From positions 5,332,001 to 5,396,000 of the forward strand of contig OZ005707.1 of assembly GCA_963930775.1 (NCBI GenBank): a stretch of 64,000 nt of DNA, written 5' to 3'. Positions 51,009 through 64,000 of the stretch are shown here, piece by piece. The notes beneath the pieces were generated by a model. That model was given only the letters and a program-made list of their open reading frames with translations, ran no database searches and was not told the origin of the DNA. This DNA is from Cliona cf. orientalis (lineage: Eukaryota > Porifera > Demospongiae > Clionaida > Clionaidae). Both the position numbers and the translations under genes were made by a program. Within the stretch, counting starts at the first letter, position 1. Each line of letters opens with the position of its first letter.

Positions 51009-54000
51009 TATGTGGAGGAGGGGGGGGATTAGGTACAGGGGAGGGAGGGGGAGGGGGAGGAGGGAGGGGAATTGGAAGGGGAGACATTAATCCTCTTGCC
51101 AATAAAGAATTACTCCAGATCTTAAAATTTGAACTTTTTTTGTTCGTAAAGAAATCCCCATATATAATTATTCCTATTAGGCAATAATCAGTCCATGAAT
51201 CTTTGTATGCATGCCAGAATGCATGGTATGGTGCTTGCACTTCTGATATACTTCATCTCGGACACACTATACAGTATATTATAGCTTTTAAATCCTTTGT
51301 ACCCTGGACATGAGCGTGTGGTTGAAACTCTGAGCGGTCAGGGCTCCTCCAACATGAAACATGTGCGTTATTATACCAATCAACACGTGTCATGGTGTGT
51401 AAACTGGCGTGTAAACGTGTGATAACAGCCATAGAATCTGATAGACTAACCCAGCTATTTTAGATTTGTGCACCCACCATGTGTAGTATGAACGTTAATG
51501 TTTGAAGCTAGTGTGATACACAAATAGTATAATATTTAGCAGGCGAACGAGTTGGAAAAGTGGCCTCCTTAAAGATATCTGTACGGTCCCACTACATGGA
51601 GGATGCCCCTTTAATTATTAGGCTTGCACTGTCTTGGGGATGTCCACAGTGGAGACGCTCTGCAGCTGTGTGTCAGTATAGTCAGAGGGTAAGGGAGCCA
51701 AACTGATCGGTTTGGATCGTACTAACTTGTCATAGCTTGATTTGAGTGCAAAGGTATTTCCTATGTTTGTTACACAGTGGCACAGTGCTAGCTGATGTGA
51801 GCATGTCATAATATTATAGCTATGATGGTGCACTTAGGATGTTAGCTAGGGTTCAGATATGGGTGCATGTCCCACCTGATTCAGACCTTTAGCTCCTCCT
51901 AAAACAAACAATGAAATCACTGACAATGACTTTGGAGTAGCTGGGTGGAAGTTTATGTTAATCCCTCCGAAACAAATTAGGTCTGGTCCGGAGTTCATGG
52001 CTATTAATACTGGATTGTAATTTTATCTCATCATTTATTTCAACTGTGAACTGTGATCATAGTTGCTAGTAGGTGGATCCTCCACATCTTGGTCTACTCG
52101 GCTAGTAGCCATCTAAAGTAGTTATTGCGTTTAGGTGTGGACTTCCCAGCTTTGATCACTAACCAGAGTATAAGTGGAGCTACTTCTAAAGAGCACGTAC
52201 GTCGTCGACTCGTTGACTCGTTTGTGGAACGTGGTATAGTCTAAGAGCAGTGTATAAAACTGTTTCCGGGTGCTATGAAGGTGCATCCTTAATTAGGCTA
52301 TTAATCCCGGGAATGTCTCATAGAGGGGTTCCATTACTTGGTATCGTCATGCAATCGTTGAAAGGCTTGAAGGCATGAGCATGCATGGTGGTAATAATCT
52401 CCAGCAGCTGTGGGTGAGTGAATAACATTATTTATGATTACATCACCTTTTATTGTTGACCGACCAGTGCAGTAATGGAAGCTTTATTTACGCCCATGTA
52501 CATGTCTAAATAAATAAATAAATAATCAAGCCGGAAATTTATAAGGAGTTCACAGGCAAACAGAGAGCCTAGAAGGGTACGTATATCATGCACTGAAAAT
52601 ACCTTTGCTTTGTAGTATTGTTAGTTGCCTTGAGCAACCGTCCGTTTGTAAGGAAATAAAGTTACAAATATGTACACCTTTCAAGCCCCCGTTTGATCCC
52701 TTGAGTGGCTGCAGAACTTATCAAAATATCACTCATCAAACATCTTACTCACACTACGTAGTAATACCACTCCTCTACCATTTATTGAGGAGGTGGAAGG
52801 TACAGTAGGTACCTGGAATGGTAGTACTATAGCAGCAGCAATTAATGATGTCACTTCTTAATTCGACTATCTTATCTTTACTCTTCTCGTCTACCTTTAA
52901 CTTTGTGAGGGGCCGGGGCCGGGGGAGGGGGGTGGGGGTAGGGACTATTACTACTGAGCAGCTAGCCTTAGCTTAGCACTTAGTGTCCAGCTCCTACATG
53001 TATCTCTCTTACCCCGAATGGTGCTAGGTCCTTTAGTGTCGATCACTCCTCCATAGCTTCTTACCTTCACTAGTGAGGTCCCTCCCTCGCTTGCGATGAA
53101 CTTATCTAGCCATTTGCATTTTAGAGCTAGCTAGCTAGCTAGCTACTAGTTAGTAGTGATTGTATAGCCTTTGGTGGTTATCAGTCCGCTATTGCCTGTC
53201 CTTGTTTGGTGAGGTGCCAACCTTACAGCTGCAGGGGGGGAGGACTTCATATGGTTGGCTTGTGGGCAAACAATCTCTACTGCTCTCTCTACCTGCCATT
53301 TCTAATGATGCACAAAGGGTACTATTTCGTACCAAATATGTATTTGTACGTAAGTGTTTTTTTTTGTTCTATTTCTGGCACCAGTGTGTAATCGTTACAA
53401 ATACCATGTATAGTGTTGATGTTGACAAACCTTATTATATGACATTCTGTTTTTCTTTCTTTGTGCTAATTCTTCGCATCTTGCTACATACCGTTAATAT
53501 TTGATTATTGGGAGGTGAAGTGTGTATATGTTTATGTGTGCGACTGTGATGTGTGTAATACTAGCTGGTGTCATAGTACATATATATCACAGCTACATGT
53601 GTACATACTGTAGGAGAGGTTTCAATTGCATGATTTAATAATTGCATTCTAGTCAAATCAGGCCTAACTGTGAGTCTAATAATTGATATGGACAATTCTA
53701 TAATGTATTATAGTAAATGCATGCAATTATGTAAACTTGCGAATTAGAAAGGAAACTCAATTAATAGATACTCGCAATAAAAAAATTAATGTCCTGCAGT
53801 TGTATTATAATAGTCCTTTGCTGTTATTGGCCATGGGAGAGTTCAACTGCTCAACAGTGCTGCTCAACAATATGTCTAGTTCAGTCCCTTACACTCCACA
53901 ACCGGACTCACTCACTCACTAGTAGAGCAGCAGGCAGCTCTTTATGCTTCAGGACTTGCATGGCACCTGTTTGTCAGTGCTACTAGCTTACTATTGTACT

Positions 54001-57000
54001 CTTGTCTTGATAATCTTGGTGGCCATGACGATAATATGAGATCAATGATAGTATATACGACACTATCGTAATGCTATAGCCCTTTTGCCCATTGGGATGA
54101 TATGCCCCATTGGTTGACTATGCAAGGAGTTGGTGCAGGGTGATCGATCAGCGAATACTGTAAACACATACATGTGCATAATAATGAATTTTACACACAT
54201 AATACATGCATGTATATGTACATGTGCAGACACATACATGTATAGCTGTACATGTACATGTGTGTACACATACATGTATGCGCTTAATATGAATCATGTT
54301 GGGGGTATCCCCTCTCTGACCTGGCTCTTCGAGTGTGAAACGAGGTTCACACACATTAGGAGCATACCTTGCGCTAAGGTATGCATACGATGCTGAGCGT
54401 GTATAAAATCAAATTTTGTCACCACCATTCATATTCGCTGATATAATATAATTTCAACTGTTGGGCATGCATGTATGCAGTATTTATTTTCTGGTGATCA
54501 ATTTCATAGGAATTATACAACTTGAGTGAGATAGTTTTGATGACATGTTGCTAATCACAGAGGAAACAAGGCTATATACCACATACTCTGTAATATTTTT
54601 CCTAAGGTCTGTACCTCTATGCCTCCTCTAGTATCATCGGAAAACATTCGAGATGAGGCTACTGACACTTGGTAGTTGGGAGAGGGTAGAGAGTATTGTG
54701 TATTGTGAGTTCAAAGTGTTCAGTAGTTTGACTGGCTCCAGCTGTACATGTACCTTATACCCCACTATGATACAACTGTAAACCTTTAATTTTTACACAT
54801 CAGCCTTTGTACACAAGGCTTAACAGTAGTTGCACTCTGCCATAAATGTGTGTACTATGCCCACTCTAACTGTTTATACTAGGTGTGTGAAAGGTTAGTT
54901 ATTCTATGTTTGTTATCTTGGAACCAATCAAACAGTTCTATTGTAAGCTGTTGTGTTGCTAGTTGGGGGGTACAATATTTTATTAACGACTTACAATAGG
55001 CTATTGTCTCCCAAAAAGAGGTGTTGTTCTTTACCGCCAAATGCGCTACACGTACACACACTGTATGACTTGGCCACATAATCCTGTCCACTCTCTCTCT
55101 CTCTTTCCCTCCCTCTCTCCCTCCCTCTCTCTCTTTCTTCTCTCTCTCTCCCTCTCCCTCACTCTCTCTCTCTCTCTTCCTCCCTCCCTGTCTCTCTCTC
55201 TCTCTCTCCGTCTTTCTTCCAAGTCTCCGTTTATCAAAACACCTATAGCAGCAAGTACAACACACTGTACATGTGTAGTTACGATTAGCTGTTTACTTGT
55301 TAACTGCAGCAAGTTGCGTTTGTAGGCTGGCACTAAATATGTTATTATTGTATCCACTCTAGTTGTATTGTCACTGTTATTCTGTTTTTGTGTGCAGTCG
55401 TCTCTGTTTAGATATTTGTGTCTGCTCACTGATTTATGGAGACATGTGGGTATGGGTTAGCTATGTAGGCTGGGCTGACCATGGTACGTTGTGTAAGCAC
55501 GAGAACTGTAGACACGTACATGTACATGTACATACATGTATATATAATGTGCCCTACATGTACCCTACATGTACCTCTGGCCCTGCTAACTTGAAAAATT
55601 ATGATATAATCATGCTTGCATGTACACAAGTGTACATATGTTTCCTGGCTTCATCGTGCAAACATTCGTACATGTAATCATAATAATTATGCATGTGTCA
55701 CTGTTGCATGAATGCATGTTTTGCTGCTGCATGACACGTATGCTACCTCGACTTGGTGACGTAATTACTATTACGATTATGGTTGCAGTTGTCTGTAAAT
55801 ACTGCCGAGAGTAGGCTTGGTGCTGCTTTTATGCTTTTACAGTGGATTCACCTCTCTCTCTCTGTTGCATGTGGACCTTTGATAATTAATGATAAGGATC
55901 GACACCTCTCTAATTGAGAGGTTTCGTGCACTGTGTTTGTTGTGTGTGCAAGTATTTATTTGAGTGTGTGTGTGTACATGTATGTCTCAGGGGAGGGGGC
56001 TGGTGAGTTTTTCTTGCTTGGTGTGAGATTGTTATGTATTTGTGGGCTGGTGAGGGCTCACTCTGGAATGCTCTTAATAGTATTTGTGTGTTGGTACATG
56101 TAGACCGAGTGTCTGCTAGTTCTGGGGTGATTCAGTTGGTCTTGGTCGGTCAATTAATCTTTCCTCCAAACTAACTGGTTACGACTGGAATTCATTTGAT
56201 GATGCCTCCTTAACATACATTGTAAACATCTACATGCATGTACATGTACATGTATGTAGTGTATTGTATACTATATTATGTACATGTACGTGTACTAATA
56301 CTAGATAGTGCACAGTATGAAGCTTATTTAGTCCTGCCCGTCTTGGGTGTTGGCATTGCGTAATTTGTGTGGTGCATGGTTTCTATGGAGACGACCTTTA
56401 TCCTCCCATGTCCATTACCGCCCATCAGTGACTGATTATCAATAATAATTGAGGAAGATGATGTACTGAGTCAGTTATGTCAGGATCATGCCTGGCCAGC
56501 TGATGCCTGGTTACTATGGCTGCAGTCCCTTTTATGTATGTAATGCACACCTGCCTGTCAAAGCTCCAGTCTGGCATACATCTCTCTCTCTTTCTCTCTC
56601 TCTCTCTTTCTCTCTAGCTCTCTGATCTAAGAACTTAATAGGCTGTAGCATGCTTTCCCTAGGCTCCATGGGTTAGGGACAAGGCCGCCTGCACATCCTG
56701 CACCTGCATGTTGATCTGGAGGATCATGGTAAATCCTTGTTCTATGTTCTTAAGGACAAGTACATAGTACAACTCCATACATTACAAGTAATAGTATGCA
56801 CAGATGTTGCAATGCACATCCCCTACAATGCTAGCGTACATTGTACTATGTGGAATAATGATACTGGGACAAGAGCACATAAGAACTAATTCAGGGAGAG
56901 GAAGAGCATGCAATAGTATCACCTAGCTCCCACATATCCTTAGTATGCATTAACGATACTAAAAATAGAACATCCAGTCACTGATAAAATTGTTGTAATC

Positions 57001-60000
57001 AGAGCTTTCAGCCACGCCTTGCATTTAGGAGAGAAAATCTTGTAGGCATGCATGTACATACTCCGATCTGCGAAATCTGCAAAAATTTGCTATGGTAAAG
57101 AATTATGTGGGTGCAGCATATTATGATATATATTATCATCTGATCCCTGTTTGAAATCTTGTGCAAATTGCATGCACGTTACCAGCTCATACATGCATGT
57201 TTATCTGAGCATGCCTGTAGTCATGTGTAGCACATATTAGCATGTGCTTCGCATGTAATAGGAGTAACAGAGGATTAATAGGCATGTCACATGCATGTTG
57301 CATGTAAGAAACATGCCATGTTTGCTGCAAGTTAGAAAGTAGAGTCTAGTATATCAAAATGTTTTGAATATTGACATCAGAAGTGTGCGCTGACCCCACC
57401 CTCACCCCCTATGCATATTGCAAGAAATATTATGCATCTTATATTTGTTTATGTTTGCCTAGCAACCAAAGTTTTTATAGGTAAATTATCAGCTACAGGA
57501 TGAGTATTGATGATCATAGGCTAGGGTAGCCTGATGATGATGAAAGGGGGTCATGGACAAACATCATTTATATGACATTAATTGGGCTAATTACTGTATT
57601 ATCTTGCAACCTACACTGGCATAGTATTATGTTATGTACATGTATATAATTATGTGCCATGGTTAATCACTATTATGCATGTTACATGCACAATGTTTCA
57701 TAAGGGGTCTGATGGAATATTACAATACTATTGTTAGCAGCTGCGCATAGACCATTGCTGGCATCATCTTGCATAATGGAGGTGGGAAGATGGTGACTAA
57801 GTGAGGTGCCCTCTATTCTGCACGTACCCACTAAGATGACCACTAATGCCTCCCCTAATGCTTTTCTCCGGAGGTCACTCTGTATGCAAGCCCTGTAACC
57901 TCATTCCCAGCCTAATTTTCAATGTCTGTATGCTGAAATTCATGTTGAGAATCTTTATGGGGGGGGGGGGGGGGGGGGGGGCGCTGTCTGCATACATGAA
58001 TATGAACTGGGTGACCTATCTCACCAAAACAGAACTATAGTTGCATAGAACAGGAGGGTAATCAGAAAAGCCACTACAATATAATAATTACTATAGAGAT
58101 TGTCTTCCTTTCCCTTGAATTAGAGAGTCATTCTGACACAGCTGGGCTCTTCTGTGTTCCTGTGCTGACTAATAGCCTAGGATATACACATAATATATAA
58201 TATGAAAGCATACGAAGTTCAATATTGTTGATGGTACAGTGCCTAGTAATGAAACCACTTCACTTCCACCAAAGGCAGTTGGGTCCTTTTGATCTGCAGT
58301 CCACAATCCTTGGATTAACTAGATCCAGGAACCAGATTAACATGTTGGCCTGGAGACTGGAGGTACCCTGCACATTAGAAAGTGTCTGTATACTACTACT
58401 ATTAATTAATGTGGTAGACCTGTCACTAGCTCTTCCTGTACTTCCAAAGATACATTAAAAAGTTTATCCAGGAGTATACTCTTGATTTTATCAGTATGCA
58501 CTTTATATCAGCAGTTTACGTGTACACTACCATGTACATGACTGTATTATGACACTATGTGTGGGTGGGTGTAACTATACATGTACATGTACATGCATGT
58601 AAGCTGCTGTTGTCCTTGGCCATGGGTCAGCTGACCCTGGGGACCCCCAATATAATAAAACAAACTTTTATCATCACTGGTCCAGCTGTGATCATATCAT
58701 ATCCTGGAGACCTTTTGGGTCAGAAATGTCTGGAGTCCATAGTACACTGCTATGGGCTCCTCAAGGGAGTTGCAGTTCATGTGGTCATCTCTGTTCCCTT
58801 TGATGCCAAATGGAACTTGAGCAATTGCACCTGGGATTGGAACTGCATGGGCTTTTATGTTGAGCCAACACAGCTGGGCCAGGTGTGCTAATTTAAAAGG
58901 AAAAAGGGAGTTCCCATTTGGTGGGAGAGAGGGAGAGAGGGGGGAGGGGGAGGAAGTGAGAGTGAGGTTATATAAAGAGGCAGCCTTTGAGCTCAGGGAA
59001 GTTGATTTGTGGACCAGAGCTCTTCAAGTTAGCTTCTGTAGATAAAAGTAGGCCATAAAAACTTCAAAACAGTTCGTGTTACAGTATGTGCATGACCACA
59101 AGTGTCTGCATAAGTAGTAAACTTTTGAATTTTTGCAAAGCTGTTGAGCTTACTTGGCAGAAAACTTTAGTAGTACAGTTTGCCCTTTTAAAGTCAGTCT
59201 AGCTGTAACTGTAGAATTTGGTGCAGTGGTGAGCTTATCGAGTTTGTGTGTCTGAAATTGTTGGCTCGGACATTTGTTTGCTGATTTTGCAACACTATGG
59301 TGCTCTTGAACATATTTGGTGAGGCCGCTATCTACGTACATTTACATGTACATGTACATGTAATGTGTGTGTGTGTGTATAATAATATAGATAGTTCTAG
59401 CTGTGCAGTTTAGCAATTGTGTGCACGAGTATAGTACCATTAGCAATTACAGCATTATCAGCATTCTTTACAAAAGTTAAAGTGGCTGGAGAGCTCTCTA
59501 CTTGCATTGTGTAATGTAACCACACCTACCAAGCTACATAACTTACAGATGATCTTGATTACTGCACCTTGTACTGGGCTGATAATGCTGGTACACATGC
59601 TAATTGCATATATTTGGAATAATTATGTAAACTTGTTAAACTCTCATGCATGCCACTGTGGCTATGCTAGGACAATGTGTCATATTATTATTATTATTAT
59701 TATACTGCCCTCTGTACTTTTACATCTGTACATTGATTTTGATGAACACAACACACACATGATAGAATTCCACGCGAATGCTCTCAGCCTGGTTGGAAAC
59801 TTCTCTGGTCCCTGCATCATCTACCTCAACGGAGAAGCCATCACAGTCAAGCAGGGAAATGGAATAGAGATTGCAAAATGGCCGTACAACTGCATACGTC
59901 AGTTCAAAGCCGAAGACGAAACCGGCAAATTCAGTTTTGTATCGGGAAGACGCGGTCCCTACGGTGTGGCGGAGTATAACTTTGGTCTCGACGACGTTAG

Positions 60001-63000
60001 TGAGCTGCAACACGCTCTGAGTCAGTTCACTGGGGCTCAGTTTAGCACGGCACCCATTTCGACCTATCAGCACCAACAACCGCTCTCATCACAGCAGCCG
60101 CCCCTGCCCCCTCTCCCGCCGGGAGGGCACCACCCTTCACCACCTAGCCACTACGTCAACAGCCACAGTCAGCAGCGTCCGGCCAGTGTAAGCTCTGTCG
60201 GTCGTTACTCTGTTGGCATGGGCCATCGAACGGACTCGGTTGAGAGTGTCTTCACGTCGCCTGGTCACACCAGATCAGCGCACGCTCCCTCCACCCCCGC
60301 CCCCCGGCTGCCCCCCAGGGACTATATTCACAATGCCCCCGGCGGTGATTCGGGAATGTTTGTTAGCGACGCTCTGAATTCGTCTGGAGGTGGGTATGCG
60401 TACGCTCGGGCGAGGAATTCCTCTTCAACTGGCGACCTCTTGGACTCGAGTTTATCCGGCAGGTTGGTCAATTGCAATATTACATTGTGTACTTGCTTGC
60501 TCTATATACCACTGCAACTGTGTATAATATGTCTACTGCACGCCGCCTAATTCATTTGCATCTTATCTCTGAGCTCACTAGCTCTTACCACTAAGCTGGT
60601 TATATCTTATCTCCAAGCCTGTCTGGTTTTGGAGGCTGGGAAGTTTTACCCAAAACTGTAGTATTTTTGGGAGAGGCTTCTGTGTATGCAGTGATTGCAG
60701 GCTGCCAGTTCCTCCCTCCCTCCCTCCCTCCCTCCCTCCCTTCTCCTCTCCTACTATAGTGCATGTGCTCCTGTTACTCTAGAGTTAATCTTATCACTGA
60801 GCTTGCCACTATATCACTGAGCTTTGAGATTGTCAAAACAATAATATAATATTATGTCCTTGTACATGTACATGTACATGTACTTCTGCATGCACTTAGC
60901 ACTGTAGAAACTCTTAATGCATACAATGACAAATATAAATGTATACAAAGTTATGTATAGTACACGTATTATAGATATAGTGCAGGTTGATACATTTAAG
61001 CCATAAATTTATTTACTCTCTCTCTCTCTCTCTCCACCTGTTGGTCAATTTCTGCATAGATCGTGTGTGCCACAGCCATCTGCAGGTGGCAGTCCCCGCG
61101 TCTCCTCCAACGGGCATTACCAGCATAGGCAGCTGCCCGGCTCGGGGGGAGACAACTCTCCCTCTCTCCAGACCAAGGCGAAGGCTGATGGCGGTCGGGC
61201 AAGGAAATCATCTCCTGGTACTCAGAGAAAGTCTCCACTGACACAGTCTGGGGCTTCTGCTGACTCAGAGTCCAGGGACAGTCTCCCAGACCTACCCCCA
61301 AGAGAGTAAGTACATGGTTGTAACTGATAATAATTTCCGTAAACTTCTTGATATGGATCTATGGTTGTGCTAGTCTTAGATTTTGTTTTTGTGCCAATCT
61401 GGCATTAGTTCCTTTCCAATTTGTGTAAGAGCAAAGATTATTGAGACTAGTGTGGAATAAGTTAGTAAATAGTTTTTGTTTCAGAATTAGTCTGCGTAGT
61501 TTACACTGTGATATCCAGGCAATGCATCATGAGCAAGCAGGTACAGTAGCTTTGGGATTGAGCAAGGAATGCTATACAGCCCTCTAAACTCTCTATGTAG
61601 GTAAAAGTTAAAAGCTAGTGGCTGAAATATTAATGGCTATGCTAGGAAGAGTGGACTGCTCTGCAGAGTTCCTAGAGCTCTAGTGTGTGCTGAGAGGTTC
61701 TACAAGTGTGTGTGTGTGTGTGTGTGATATGAGTAATCCTGTGATCCGAGCTAAAGGGTACAATCGTGCACCAGGGTGGGGTTTCTCCTCTCTCTGTGGA
61801 ATGCAAGGATCAAGCGTATACTCTCTGCACACATGTGACACCTGTGCATGTCCTGCGTCCCTCAGTTGTGGCAGCTTGTATGTACAAACATGTATGTATG
61901 AACTTGTATGCATTCACATGACGGTGCACTAGGTGAATGCTCTGTATATGTATATATGTATGTGTGTGTGTGTGTGTGCGCGCGTGGTGTGTATGTTGGA
62001 GTGAATGAGCATATGAAAAATGGTTAGGTAGTTGCTGGGTCAGCATGTTTCATGGGAAAGGCATCCAGCTATGGTATGGAGGGAACACTCACCAAACATT
62101 CCCTGACATTTGGTTAGCATGGGAACACACATTCTGGTTACCTTGTTGAAAGTCCTGCTGCTGGTACAATCCCCCTCACCCTACTTTCCCAGAATATTTC
62201 TCAGAAGGCCATGCTTTGTAGGAGAACATGTAGCTTAAGTTAATTTATGAGTGTTTTGCTAAAGGTTTTTCTAGAAATTTTTTACCAATAAATAGTTCCC
62301 TATTTTGCAAAATACAAGGTAATCAATGACCTCATTGGATTTTTCAGTGAATTCATGATTATTTTCGTGCTTTCCCTGTTTCCCAGTAACAACATAGAAA
62401 CTGCTTATGTGTGTCTGCCTTAATTAATTAATTATTAACTGGTTCTTCCCCCTTGTGGTATAAACATTTCCTGCTTCAGTTTCCATACCTAGGTGCATGC
62501 TTTGCTGAATTTGTGAGGGCTTTGGTTTAATTAAATTACATGTAGGACTTATCCCCTTGTAATTGGAGTGATTCTCAGCAAGGCTTTTAGGCTCTACCTA
62601 TACTTCCATATCAAAGGCCATTGTTTGCATTGCCATGGTTTAAGATGTGGCAGGATTGAGTTTGCAAAGGTGCTACAAATTCCCCCTCTTGAAATATATA
62701 CATGTATGTATGTGGTACCGCATTATTATTTTTTTTATTGTTGTTATTTTACAGATCCCTTACTCGTCCAAAGACTAACTCCACGGGCAGCATGCCCACT
62801 CCCCCTCCTCCCAGTGGCAGCAGCACAAACAAGCTAACTAAACAACAAACAGCACCTTCTCTCTCGCAGAAACCCTCCGTCCCACCGAAACCTCCCGTCG
62901 CACCAAAGCCAGCCGCTTCACCAAAGCCTGCCACTTCACCAAAGCCTTCGCATCCACAACAGAACAAGCAGCAGCCGCCACCTCCCATAACAACATCCAC

Positions 63001-64000
63001 GCCCCAAAACGGTCAATCACCCAGCTCCACTCCAGAACAACTAAGCCAAGAAGCTTCCACGAGTGAAGGAGGGGGTAGCACTAGTGGCACTCCCGAGCCT
63101 CAGCTATTGTCTAGATCTGCAGCTACGAGTGGTACGACATCTCCAATTCCCGATTCCACTGATCTGGATCACATTCCACGAAGCTCTCCGACTGTTATGA
63201 GGAGCAATCGACCCACACTTAAAGGGCGACAGTCGCCAGTGGGCAAGCTCACAAAATCAATAACTACACCCGCTTTGAGCTCGGAGACTTACGATGTTCC
63301 TAAATCGCTTCAGACCCAGTTGAGCGCTGATGATGGAGGAGGGAACATTTACAACAACGTGTCTCTCTCTTCCTCCGGAGAGAATCCGCACGAACCCGAA
63401 AACACGTACCAGGTCCCTCGCCCGACCGTGGACAGCGAGTATCGCGTCCCGAGGCCGCAAGACGACATCTTGAATGAGCAGCGCCACTACCATCACCCTA
63501 AGCCTGCTGATGAAGTATACAAGATACCCACGTCTCGACCGATGTCTGGCACATACAGTTCTCTCCTAGGTCGTACCCCAGACAATTTGTATAGCAGTCC
63601 TAGACCCCCTCCCCATGGCACAAGGAGCCCCCAGGGCGTCTATTATAGTAACCCATCGGATGCTGATGATACAGCTAGTACTAGTGCTGCTGATAGTGCG
63701 ACCACTCAGACTAGTATTGTACCTGATGGTCAGCTGTATGGGAATGTGACTGTAGGTGTTTCAAACGAAGCCGGAGAGGCTGAGGAGAATTTCTACAACG
63801 TTCCACGTCCTGGGATTGAGCGACAAAAATCGCTAGAAAAACAGCAACAAGTGCAGTCTGAAGAGAAGGACGGTGTGGCAGATGGGCTATACAATATCCC
63901 TCGCTCATTAAGTGACAAACGACCAGGGGAAGTCCCTGAAGCGGAGGAAGGTTTGTACAAGGTACCGAGAAGTTCTGCAGGAGGGAGCAGCGATCAAGAA
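50220..64000 (+). CDS. PTB-domain docking protein (DOK/FRS2-like) with PxxP repeats and many YxxP motifs, 3' end outside window
   Basis: Exons: 50220-50226 (ATG GCT G), 59766-60462, 61060-61305 and 62755 to the window edge, in phase; at least 620 residues. After MAEF comes an IRS-type PTB domain (about 3-100: WPYNCIRQFK, FSFVSGRRGPYGVAEYNF, VSELQHAL), which binds NPxY-type phosphotyrosine motifs of receptors. A Pro/Ser-rich region follows with RLPPRDY, PDLPPRE and tandem PxxP (KPPVAPKPA, SPKPATSPKP), possible SH3 ligands. Then come many Tyr motifs: YDVP, YQVP, YRVP, YKIP, YNVP, YNIP and YKVP, plus YSSP. YxVP repeats are typical of Cas-family proteins and bind Crk/Nck-type SH2 domains when phosphorylated. 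No PH domain is seen, unlike DOK. It is probably a tyrosine-kinase signalling scaffold. The tiny first exon is inferred from its donor and perfect phase fit and is the least certain part. Confidence 0.82.
50522..50553. repeat. Near-perfect palindrome
   Basis: AGCCTCGTACCCAG followed by a short centre and TGGGGTACGAGGCT. The CTCGT-CCCAG arms recall the ends of the eIF4E-intron element, and TAGCCTCGTA also occurs at 49861-49870. Confidence 0.7.
57959..57980. repeat. Poly-G run
   Basis: About 22 consecutive G. Likely length-variable and prone to sequencing error; it could also form a G-quadruplex-like structure. Confidence 0.9.
60713..60740. repeat. (CCCT)n microsatellite in docking-protein intron 2
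   Basis: About seven CCCT units between exons 2 and 3 of the PTB gene. Confidence 0.85.

Larger units (their letters stand above)
50227..59765. other. 9.5-kb first intron of the docking-protein gene: repeats, no convincing gene
   Basis: I find no exon-like conserved protein on either strand. It holds GT microsatellites (50507-50592 and 50973-51012), a G/A-rich tract (51013-51080), a CT tract (55091-55210), a shorter CT tract (56580-56620), a poly-G run (57959-57980), and many palindromic TACATGTACATG runs (for example 54210-54285, 55517-55570, 56224-56290, 58576-58600 and 59339-59362). It is far longer than other introns here, so enhancers or unrecognised alternative first exons may be inside. 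Confidence 0.6.

Noticed and set aside
58225..58891. Open frames of 77 and 110 codons inside the large intron
   Set aside because: No recognisable domain, no coherent splice partners, and composition like the surrounding intron.

Overview
The window is animal nuclear DNA, most likely from a spicule-forming demosponge. The evidence is AT-rich sequence with many short GT-AG introns, two tandem silicatein/cathepsin L-type genes (a sponge biosilica family), a tyrosine-kinase-like kinase fused to Kelch repeats, an EF-hand NADPH oxidase of the NOX5 type, and ordinary eukaryotic housekeeping genes (eIF4E, ribosomal protein eS24). I read the exon structures by hand from splice signals, reading phase and paralogue comparison. 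None is supported by transcripts.

Layout. 1-2.5 kb: two tandem heparan N-sulfatase (SGSH) genes, the first truncated by the window edge. 2.8-5.1 kb (minus): kinase-coiled coil-Kelch gene, divergent from eIF4E (5.6-8.0 kb, plus). 8.3-9.4 kb: RPS24. 9.7-11.8 and 12.7-14.9 kb (minus): two silicatein-family genes. The first keeps the catalytic Cys and His but has an apparent frameshift. The second has Ser for Cys and Val for His. 15.6-24.1 kb: three tandem copies (P1-P3) of a secreted Cys-rich/CUB protein family that I do not recognise. 25.1-31.7 kb (minus): a 17-exon NOX5-like gene. 31.9-32.5 kb: a LINE 3' end. 34.6-49.6 kb: four more copies (P4-P7) of the CUB family, plus a relic and duplicated spacers. 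50.2 kb to the right edge: a docking/adaptor protein gene (IRS-type PTB domain, PxxP repeats, many YxxP motifs) with a 9.5-kb first intron, running off the window.

The main novelty candidate is the seven-copy CUB family. Every copy has eight exons with the same intron phases (2,2,1,0,1,0,1), a signal peptide, an N-terminal Cys-rich module, one CUB domain, a short variable basic linker (often a furin-like RRKR site) and a long conserved C-terminal region that I cannot assign to a known domain. The cluster begins right beside the silicatein pair, divergently from the catalytically substituted copy. A role in extracellular matrix or biosilica is a reasonable hypothesis but is not shown by the sequence. 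Local history is readable: P4, P5 and P7 form one subtype and P6 another. A P6-like last exon survives as a relic behind P4, and the spacer behind it matches the spacer behind P6, which points to block duplication followed by deletion. Two small elements with GGCC-ended inverted repeats and TAA/TTA flanks have landed in this part of the cluster.
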